Of a stretch of DNA of 40,853 nt, positions 1 to 5,535 are shown in pieces. Each line of letters opens with the position of its first letter. Within the stretch, counting starts at the first letter, position 1. The position numbers and the translations under genes were made by a program. The stretch comes from Hamadaea tsunoensis DSM 44101 (GTDB lineage Bacteria > Actinomycetota > Actinomycetes > Mycobacteriales > Micromonosporaceae). Under the pieces are notes generated by a model. The model saw only the letters and a program-made list of their open reading frames with translations. It made no database searches and had not been told where the DNA came from. The stretch lies in the NCBI RefSeq assembly GCF_000428945.1, contig NZ_AUAX01000045.1, forward strand, positions 1 through 40,853, given 5' to 3'.

Positions 1-365
1 AGTCCTCACCGTCATCCGCGACCTGTTCCGCCGCCTGCCCGAACACCTGACCAAAACAGTGACCTGGGACCAAGGCGTCGAAATGGCCGAACACCACCAC
101 ATCCAACTCGCCACCGACTGCCGGGTCTACATCTGCGACCCGCACTCACCCTGGCAACGCGGCACCAACGAAAACACCAACGGCCTACTACGCGACTACT
201 TCCCCCGCGGCCGCTTCGACTTCCGCACCATCGACCAAGCCGGCCTCGACGTGGTCGCCGACCAACTCAACCGGCGACCACGCCAAACCCTCGACTGGGA
301 CACCCCCACCGAACGCCTCAACCAACTCCTACTTGCACCCACCGGTTGAAACCACCGGGGCAATT
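1..365 (+). mobile_element. IS30-family insertion sequence, right end
   Basis: The transposase 3' end plus a short non-coding tail. The exact terminal inverted repeat cannot be fixed without the other end. The tail runs directly into a right half-palindrome of the window's 70-bp repeat family. This suggests, by inference, that the IS entered the centre of a palindromic element. Confidence 0.6.
2..349 (+). CDS. IS30-family transposase, C-terminal part (5' end outside window)
   Basis: This is the last 115 residues of a DDE transposase; the open frame runs in from the left edge. Two IS30 hallmarks are visible: WDQGVEMAEH, holding the second catalytic Asp, and CDPHSPWQRGTNENTNG, where the Glu of NEN is the third catalytic residue. 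The ending (YFPRG, then a stretch like LNRRPRQTLDWDTPTE) is also typical of the family. The frame is intact to its stop, so nothing here says the element is dead. The rest of the gene and the left end of the IS lie outside the window. The IS right end must fall between about 349 and 378, because a chromosomal repeat arm starts at 379. Orientation is toward the M48 protease gene, so the two genes converge. Confidence 0.9.
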   Translation, partial: VLTVIRDLFRRLPEHLTKTVTWDQGVEMAEHHHIQLATDCRVYICDPHSPWQRGTNENTNGLLRDYFPRGRFDFRTIDQAGLDVVADQLNRRPRQTLDWDTPTERLNQLLLAPTG

Positions 366-378
366 GCCCGGAATGCCA

Positions 379-398
379 GTACATTCGCGCAAGATCGT
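379..398. repeat. 70-bp palindrome family, isolated right arm next to IS30
   Basis: The sequence at 379-398 matches the right arm seen in intact copies (GGACATTCGCGCAAGATCGT) except for one base. The preceding bases (gaatgcc) resemble the centre of other copies. No matching left arm lies upstream in the window because the IS30 element occupies that position. The left arm is predicted just beyond the far end of the IS. Confidence 0.75.
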
Positions 399-429
399 CG
401 AGAAGTGGGGGTCGAAAAAGTGGGAAGGG

Positions 430-2355
430 TCAGGAGGGGGAGAGGGCGGTCAGGGGTGGGAGCGGCGCGTGCAGGAGCGAGCAGACCGTGCGGAGGAGTT
501 CCGACTCGGCCACCGTCAACCGGCCGTCCTGGCCGATGACCGCCACCGCCGCCTGGACGACCAGCGACTTCTCCGCCGGGGCGAGGGCGTCGAGCCGGTC
601 CCAGACCGCTTCGAGTTCCACGACACCACGCGGCGGCGTGTAGGCGGCGGGCTGTCCGGGCAGCGCCACGGCGGCACCGGCGGCGTACGCGGCCGACGCG
701 TCCTCGGCGGACGAAGCGCCCTCGGCCGCCAGCACGGCGAGGAGGGTCGAGACGGCCGGCACGGACTCCGCGATCGAGCGGGATCCCATGCGCCACTGCG
801 ACTTCGGGCGTACGGCGTCCTGCAGGTCCGACAGCAGCAGCCGGGACAGGCAGTACTCGAAGGCGGTGATCCGGCCGTCGGCGTGGATCATCGCGAAGAC
901 GTTCTGCAGGAACGCCTCCTGCTGTTCGCGGGGCAGCCCGCGCAGAGCCGGGAAGGCGATCTGCGCCAGCGGCAGCCGCAGTTGCGGGTCGAGCGCGGCG
1001 AGGACGCCGCCCTCGTGCCAGGCCGCTTCGGCCAGCCGCTGACCGGCGTGCTGGGCGAGCACCGCGTGCTGCGCCGCGCGCGCCTCGGGGTCGGCCGCCA
1101 GCATCAGGCCGAGCAGCACCGGCGCCGCCGTCGCGGTGGACCGCGCCCGGTCCAGCACCGCGTCCGGAATCTCGCCCAGGATCTCCGACGCCCGCTGGTA
1201 CGCCTCGTTCGTCGGCGCCGCGATCTGGCCGACGACGCCGGCCGAGTCGACGCGTACCGGGCGGGGCTGGGCGGGGACGGGCTGGGCCGGCGCGGACGCG
1301 AAGCCGAGCGCCACGTCCTCGGCCAGGCCCGACGGCGGGCTCGCGGCCCACTGCCGGGACAGGTTGTCCAGCTGGCCCGGGTCGAACGACGGTTCGAGCA
1401 CCTTGATCCGGTCCAGCAGCGGCGGGTGCGTGGCGAACAGCGAGCTCGCCTTGTGGCCGGAGCCGAAGAGCATGTGGCCGACCTCGTCCCGGCGGGCGCT
1501 CTTGATCTGCGAGCCCTCGGTGAGGCCGGCGATCTTCTTCAACGCGCCGGCGATGCCGGCGGTCTGCCGGGTGAACTGCACGGCCGAGGCGTCGGCGAGG
1601 TACTCGCGCTGCCGTGACACCGACGCCTGGATGATCTGCCCGGCGATGACGCCGATGAATCCGGCGACCAGGAGCGCGATGCCGATGAACGGCAACGGGT
1701 TGCCGCCGCCGTCCTTGTTGTCGCGGTTGCGGTTGCCGCCGCTCAGGAAGCCGAACTGGAGCATCCAGCGGCCGACGACGGTCAGGAACAGGATGCCGAA
1801 CAGCAGGCCCATGAGCCGGATGTTCAGGCGCATGTCGCCGTTGACGACGTGGCTGAACTCGTGGGCGATCACGCCCTGCAGTTCGTCGCGGTTGAGCCGC
1901 TCCAGGGTGCCGCGGGTGACCGCGACCGCCGCGTCTGACGGCGACCAGCCGGCCGCGAAGGCGTTGATGCCGTCCTCGTTGGGCAGCAGGTACACCTCGG
2001 GTACCGCGACGCCGGAGGCGATCGCGATCTCCTCGACCACATTGCGCAGCCGGCGCAGCTGCGGGTCCGTCGTGTCCTGGGGCACGAGCACGCCGCCGAG
2101 CTCCAGGGCGACCTTCCCGCCGCCGCCGCGCAGGCTCGCGGTCCGGAAGAGGCTGGCCAGCCCGATCGCCGCGGCGGTCAGCACGCTCACGGTGACGGCG
2201 GTGCCCGCCAGTTGCGCAGGATCGTCGTACGCGCGGAAGGCCACGACGGCGACGATGTCCACGACCAGGACGATGCCGATGACGGCGGCGACGAAGAGCA
2301 GCACGAGCCGCGCCGACATCCGGCGTACGCGCTGCTGGCGTGCGAAGAAATCCAT
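430..2355 (-). CDS. M48 family (HtpX-like) membrane zinc metalloprotease
   Basis: A 641-residue integral-membrane endopeptidase. Two membrane segments lie near residues 17-38 and 45-70. The zinc site HEFSH is at residues 165-169, followed by two more hydrophobic segments (about 180-200 and 222-245) that split the catalytic domain as in HtpX. A later Glu in REYLAD is the expected third zinc ligand. About 300 residues follow the protease domain, far more than HtpX (about 290 in total). Two stretches in this tail, ending in HADGRITAFEY and GQDGRLTVAE, look like EF-hand/TerB-type helical repeats; that reading is inference. The gene starts 3 bases after the stop of lemA, so the two are co-transcribed. 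LemA/M48 pairs are widespread and point to membrane-protein quality control; the substrate is unknown. Confidence 0.9.
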   Translation of the reverse strand: MDFFARQQRVRRMSARLVLLFVAAVIGIVLVVDIVAVVAFRAYDDPAQLAGTAVTVSVLTAAAIGLASLFRTASLRGGGGKVALELGGVLVPQDTTDPQLRRLRNVVEEIAIASGVAVPEVYLLPNEDGINAFAAGWSPSDAAVAVTRGTLERLNRDELQGVIAHEFSHVVNGDMRLNIRLMGLLFGILFLTVVGRWMLQFGFLSGGNRNRDNKDGGGNPLPFIGIALLVAGFIGVIAGQIIQASVSRQREYLADASAVQFTRQTAGIAGALKKIAGLTEGSQIKSARRDEVGHMLFGSGHKASSLFATHPPLLDRIKVLEPSFDPGQLDNLSRQWAASPPSGLAEDVALGFASAPAQPVPAQPRPVRVDSAGVVGQIAAPTNEAYQRASEILGEIPDAVLDRARSTATAAPVLLGLMLAADPEARAAQHAVLAQHAGQRLAEAAWHEGGVLAALDPQLRLPLAQIAFPALRGLPREQQEAFLQNVFAMIHADGRITAFEYCLSRLLLSDLQDAVRPKSQWRMGSRSIAESVPAVSTLLAVLAAEGASSAEDASAAYAAGAAVALPGQPAAYTPPRGVVELEAVWDRLDALAPAEKSLVVQAAVAVIGQDGRLTVAESELLRTVCSLLHAPLPPLTALSPS

Positions 2356-2358
2356 CGC

Positions 2359-2961
2359 TTAGAACTGGACCTTCGGCGCCTGGCGGGCGGCCGGGTCCTC
2401 GGTCTCGAACAGGGCGGCCGGCGTGAAGCCGAACATCCCGGCGACCATGCTGGACGGGAACACCTCGCGCTTGTTGTTGTAGCCCATGACCGAGTCGTTG
2501 TACGCCTGCCGCGCGAACGCGACGCGGTTCTCGGTCGAGGTGAGCTCCTCCGACAGCTGCATCATGTTCTGGTTCGCCTTGAGGTCGGGGTACGCCTCGG
2601 CGACGGCGAACAGTCGGCCCAGGGTCTGCGTCAGCATGTTCTCGGCCCCGCCGAGCTGCTGCATCGCGGCCGGGTCGCCCGGATTCGCGGTCGCGGCGGC
2701 CTGCGCGGTGACCGCACCCGTACGCGCGGCGATCACTGCTTCCAGCGTCTCGCGCTCGTGCTTGATGTAACCCTTGGCCGTCTCGACGAGGTTCGGGATC
2801 AGGTCGTGGCGCCGGGTCAGCTGCACGTCGATCTGCGCGAACGCGTTCTTGTACCCGTTGCGCGCCCGGACGAGCCCGTTGTAGATCGAGACCAGCCAGC
2901 CGACGATGACGACCAGGATCAGAACCAGACAAACGGCACCGATCGCATATTTCATGAGCAC
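2359..2961 (-). CDS. lemA: LemA family protein
   Basis: A 200-residue protein with one N-terminal membrane segment (about residues 5-24) and a helical-bundle domain facing outward. Family signatures are visible: YNGLVRARNGYKNAFAQIDVQL, with the segment RRHDLIPNLVETAKGY, then a central helix containing the asparagine-rich ANQNMMQLSEEL. Length and domain order are normal for LemA. It is the first gene of the pair with the M48 protease (3-base gap). The family's biochemical function is not settled; a scaffold or adaptor role for the protease is an inference from this frequent pairing. Confidence 0.92.
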   Translation of the reverse strand: MLMKYAIGAVCLVLILVVIVGWLVSIYNGLVRARNGYKNAFAQIDVQLTRRHDLIPNLVETAKGYIKHERETLEAVIAARTGAVTAQAAATANPGDPAAMQQLGGAENMLTQTLGRLFAVAEAYPDLKANQNMMQLSEELTSTENRVAFARQAYNDSVMGYNNKREVFPSSMVAGMFGFTPAALFETEDPAARQAPKVQF

Positions 2962-3030
2962 TTCCTCAGCTCGGGGCCCGGTCTTCCGACCAGAACTCGG
3001 GTCCTAAGCCTAGGCTGCCACGTCCAGCCG

Positions 3031-3639
3031 TCATACTTCAGCGACTACATCGGCGTACTCCCAGCGTGGGAGGCGTTCGCTCCAGGCGTCCGGTCCCGGC
3101 CGGCCGATGTTGACGACCAGCAGGGACCGCCAGCCCGACTCGGCGAAGAACTCGCCGTCCACCCCGGCGTTGTCGAATCCGGCCATCGGTCCCGCGGCCA
3201 GCCCGGCAGCGCGTACGCCGAGAATGAAGTAGCCGGCCTGGAGTGTGGCGTTGAAGCGGGCCTGGGCCTCGGCCACCGACTGCTCGGTGTAGTAGTCCTT
3301 GACCCAGGGCTTGTGCGGGAACAGGGTGGGAAGCTCGGCGGGGAAGCCCGGATCGGCGGCGAGGATCGCGACGAGCGGCGCGGTCGCGGTCTTGTCGCGG
3401 TTGCCGCTGGACAGGTGCGGCAGCAACCGGGTCCGCGCGGCCGCGCTGCGGACGAGCAGAACCCGCAGCGGCTGGCTGTTGTACGCCGTCGGCCCCGAGC
3501 GGATCAGGTCGTGGATCGCCTGGACGTGTTCGGGCCCGACGGGCTCGTCGGTGAAGCTGTTGGCCGTACGCGCGGCCCGGAACAGCAGGTCCTGGGCCGC
3601 GGTGTCGAGGGCGAGCGCGGCCGCGACGGCACTGGTCAC
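3031..3639 (-). CDS. Nitroreductase family protein, RutE/malonic semialdehyde reductase-like
   Basis: A 202-residue FMN-dependent oxidoreductase. The N-terminal RTANSFTDEPV and the FMN-binding region SGPTAYNSQPLRVLLV match the RutE/HadB-RutE branch of nitroreductases, as does the C-terminal ESGWRSLLVVNIGRPG. The GTG start at 3639 is chosen because it overlaps the stop of the upstream flavin reductase gene (GTGA), which implies translational coupling. Longer in-frame starts would run far into that gene. The partner could supply reduced flavin. No other pyrimidine-degradation (rut) genes are nearby, so a role in uracil catabolism is not supported here. The true substrate is unknown. Confidence 0.82.
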   Translation of the reverse strand: MTSAVAAALALDTAAQDLLFRAARTANSFTDEPVGPEHVQAIHDLIRSGPTAYNSQPLRVLLVRSAAARTRLLPHLSSGNRDKTATAPLVAILAADPGFPAELPTLFPHKPWVKDYYTEQSVAEAQARFNATLQAGYFILGVRAAGLAAGPMAGFDNAGVDGEFFAESGWRSLLVVNIGRPGPDAWSERLPRWEYADVVAEV

Positions 3640-4166
3640 GCGTCGGCCTCGCCGATCCGGTGGTAGCCGCCGTCGTGGTAGAGCAGCGGCGCGGCGTTCG
3701 TGTGGTGGCCGGTGATCGGCCGGGCGAGCACGATCGCGTGGTCGCCGACATGGACCCGGTCGATCACCTCGGCCACCAGCGTGGCCGCGACCCCTTGCAG
3801 CAGCGGCATTCCGTACGGGCCACGGCGCCACGTGGCGGTGTCGGCGAACCGGTCGATCCCGCGGGTCGCGAAGTTGCGCGCCAGCGCCCGCTGCCCGGCG
3901 GCGAGGACGTGCACGGCGACGTGCGGCGCCCGCTCCACCGTCGGCCAGCTGGTCGAGTCGCGGTCGAGGCAGAAGGAGACGATCTGCGGCCGCAGCGACA
4001 CGGAGGTGAAGGAGGTCGCCGTGAAGCCCACCTGCGGCAGCCCGGCGGTGGGTGGCGCGGTGACGACGGTGACGGCGCTCGCGTGCCGCCGCAGCAGGTT
4101 CAGAAAGAGGTGAGGGTCGATGCCTGCCGGGCTGAGCCCGGCGTCAGGTTCGGCCGTGAGGGTCAT
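3636..4166 (-). CDS. Flavin reductase family protein (RutF/HpaC-like)
   Basis: A 176-residue flavin:NAD(P)H reductase-like protein with the split-barrel FMN-binding fold. The family core is visible: SAVTVVTAP, then GFTATSFTSVSLRPQIVSFCL (residues about 47-68) and FATRGIDRF. The C-terminal half has the DHAIVLARPITGHHT strand seen in two-component monooxygenase reductases. It is first in a two-gene operon with the overlapping nitroreductase. A 29-bp perfect inverted repeat lies about 62 bp upstream, between this gene and the divergent VOC gene, and may control both directions. Confidence 0.85.
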   Translation of the reverse strand: MTLTAEPDAGLSPAGIDPHLFLNLLRRHASAVTVVTAPPTAGLPQVGFTATSFTSVSLRPQIVSFCLDRDSTSWPTVERAPHVAVHVLAAGQRALARNFATRGIDRFADTATWRRGPYGMPLLQGVAATLVAEVIDRVHVGDHAIVLARPITGHHTNAAPLLYHDGGYHRIGEADA

Positions 4167-4227
4167 GAGACCAACGCCTCCTCGTTAGGGGTACTTCCGA
4201 CCCTAGCAGGGCGAGCGCTCAATGTCA

Positions 4228-4256
4228 CCATATCCTATGGGAGTACTAGGATATGG
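4228..4256. promoter_or_regulatory. Palindromic operator candidate between divergent genes
   Basis: The arms CCATATCCTA and TAGGATATGG are perfect inverted repeats of 10 bases with a 9-base centre. They are AT-rich in a GC-rich region and sit between the divergent flavin reductase and VOC genes. Symmetry and position suggest a repressor or activator dimer site. The arm TAGGAT could also act as a -10 for the VOC gene. The regulator is unknown; no regulator gene adjoins. Confidence 0.6.
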
Positions 4257-4334
4257 GATTCTCTCCTTACCTATCTTCGATGGATGTCGGTCTCCCGGGA
4301 ACCCCTGAATCCGCGGCGGCCTACCGTGGTGACC

Positions 4335-4733
4335 ATGACATCGCGCGTACGCCAGCTCCGCCTCGTCGTCACCGCCGACGATTACGACGCCGCCCTCCGC
4401 TTCTACCGGGACGTCCTGGGTCTGGAAGAGGAGGCCGCGTTCAGCTCCGAGGGCGGCCACGTCACGATCCTGGACGCCGGCCGGGCCACGTTGGAGATCG
4501 CCGACCGCCGGCACGCGGACTACATCGACTCCGTCGAGGTAGGACGGAGGGTCGCGGGCCCGATCCGGGTCTGCTTCGAGGTCGCCGACGCCGAGGCGGT
4601 CACCGACTCCCTCGCGGACGAGGGCGCGACCGTGGTCGCCGCGCCGGTGGAGACGCCGTGGAAGTCGCTGAACGCGCGGCTCGACGGCCCGGCCGGACTG
4701 CACCTCACGATCTTCCAAGAGCTCGAGCAGTGA
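4335..4733 (+). CDS. VOC superfamily (glyoxalase/bleomycin-resistance fold) protein
   Basis: A 132-residue single VOC module pair: RQLRLVVTADDYDAALRFYRDVLGL at the N-terminus and a second beta-alpha-beta-beta-beta unit beginning IRVCFEVADAEAV near residue 75, closing with LDGPAGLHLTIFQ. Family members are metal-dependent lyases, dioxygenases or drug-binding proteins; here the second module ends in HLTIFQELE, with Glu in the usual metal-ligand area. The ATG at 4335 is preferred over upstream in-frame starts because those overlap the divergent promoter region. Substrate unknown. Confidence 0.85.
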   Translation: MTSRVRQLRLVVTADDYDAALRFYRDVLGLEEEAAFSSEGGHVTILDAGRATLEIADRRHADYIDSVEVGRRVAGPIRVCFEVADAEAVTDSLADEGATVVAAPVETPWKSLNARLDGPAGLHLTIFQELEQ

Positions 4734-4742
4734 AGGCGCATT

Positions 4743-4765
4743 AAAGATCCTTTTTAAGATCTTTT
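4743..4765 (+). terminator. AT-rich hairpin after the VOC gene
   Basis: AAAGATC (4743-4749) and GATCTTT (4758-4764) form a 7-bp stem with an 8-base T-rich loop, 10 bases after the VOC stop and followed by further T residues. It may be an intrinsic terminator. The stem is weak (two G-C pairs), so the assignment is tentative. Confidence 0.35.
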
Positions 4766-4911
4766 GTCCTGGGTTCGTCGATCTCACCTCCGCTCCTCCC
4801 GCGGGAGACCGCTCCGGCCCCTCCGCTGCGCTCCGAGGCCTCCACTGCCAGGTTTCGCGGGCGACGCATCCTTCGCCGTCGCCCGGTCACCGTCCACGAG
4901 GGACTGTTGCG

Positions 4912-4981
4912 ACGATCTTGCGCGTATGTCCCGAATTTCGTACGTTGTATCTGGAATGCCCGAACATTCGGCTCTTCACCC
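4912..4981. repeat. 70-bp palindrome family, copy with decayed right arm
   Basis: The left arm at 4912-4931 matches ACGATCTTGCGCGAATGTCC with one change. The centre is again 30 bases (4932-4961). The right arm starts correctly (GAACATTCG, 4962-4970) and then becomes unrelated sequence. The missing continuation (cgcaagatcg) is found 500 bases downstream at 5484, after a second GAACATTCG. The copy therefore looks split rather than merely mutated. Confidence 0.75.
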
Positions 4982-5020
4982 GTATGTGTGGGTGCTCCGT
5001 CGCGGACGCGTACCGCCGCG

Positions 5021-5136
5021 ATGATCGAGGTGGGTTTCTGGTCGTGCGGCGAAGATCGAGGTGGCGTTCCGGCTGTCCTGGCGACCAGAACCCCGCCTCG
5101 ATCTTCGTATCACGACCGGCAACCCACCTCGATCAT
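5021..5136. repeat. Long inverted repeat, 49-bp arms with an 18-base loop
   Basis: 5021-5069 and 5088-5136 are inverted copies of each other with 7 mismatches in 49. Each arm itself holds two related units built on GATCGAGGTGG, so the structure is nested. No convincing ORF lies across it. It occupies part of the 800-bp convergent gap 4734-5535. A transcript in either direction would fold into one long hairpin. Confidence 0.8.
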
Positions 5137-5272
5137 GCAGCCAGACCCTGAAGGCCAAGGGCCGTGGGACACCGTTTCATCCGGGCGACGGTAGACGGCA
5201 GTGCATGGCACGAATCGCCGGCGCATAAGCGTGCGGTGTTCGCCGCCGACCGGCAGCGGGCAGTGCCCACCA

Positions 5273-5384
5273 GCCTTGATCATGTCACTTATATATGTCG
5301 AAATCCGGTCGCCGCAACATATATGAGTGACATGATCACGGCCGAGCGGTCCACTTCGACATATACGCGCGACATGATCAAGGC
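5273..5384. repeat. Nested inverted repeats built on TGATCATGTC
   Basis: An inner pair, 5277-5298 and 5317-5338, has 22-base arms with one mismatch and an 18-base loop. A third related arm at 5357-5384 pairs with 5273-5300 over 28 bases with 5 mismatches. The arms contain AT-rich cores (ATATATGT), unusual in this genome. The 16 bases at 23538-23553 are the exact inverse of part of the third arm, so the unit is dispersed. Confidence 0.8.
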
Positions 5385-5474
5385 CGGCGGGGCGATCGGC
5401 CGATCTACCCCCGGAACTGCCAGGCGTACGCGGACCGCCCGGCCGACGCGACCCACACAAGCCACCGGAGTGCC

Positions 5475-5494
5475 GAACATTCGCGCAAGATCGC
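5475..5494. repeat. 70-bp palindrome family, isolated right arm
   Basis: 5475-5494 matches the right arm of intact copies with two changes (GAACATTCGCGCAAGATCGC). It lies just before the end of the LuxR gene. It is probably the displaced second half of the element that begins at 4912, since GAACATTCG is present at both break points (4962-4970 and 5475-5483). Confidence 0.7.
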
Positions 5495-5535
5495 CGGAAG
5501 TGGCGGGCGCGGGCAGGGCGGGGGAGGGGGATCGG

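Noticed and set aside
3031-4166. Part of a pyrimidine-degradation (rut) operon
   Set aside because: Only RutE- and RutF-like genes are present; rutA-D and a permease are absent, so the pair probably serves another pathway.
4971-5474. Autonomous insertion sequence
   Set aside because: No frame here encodes a transposase; the translations only reflect the inverted repeats. A non-autonomous element remains possible.
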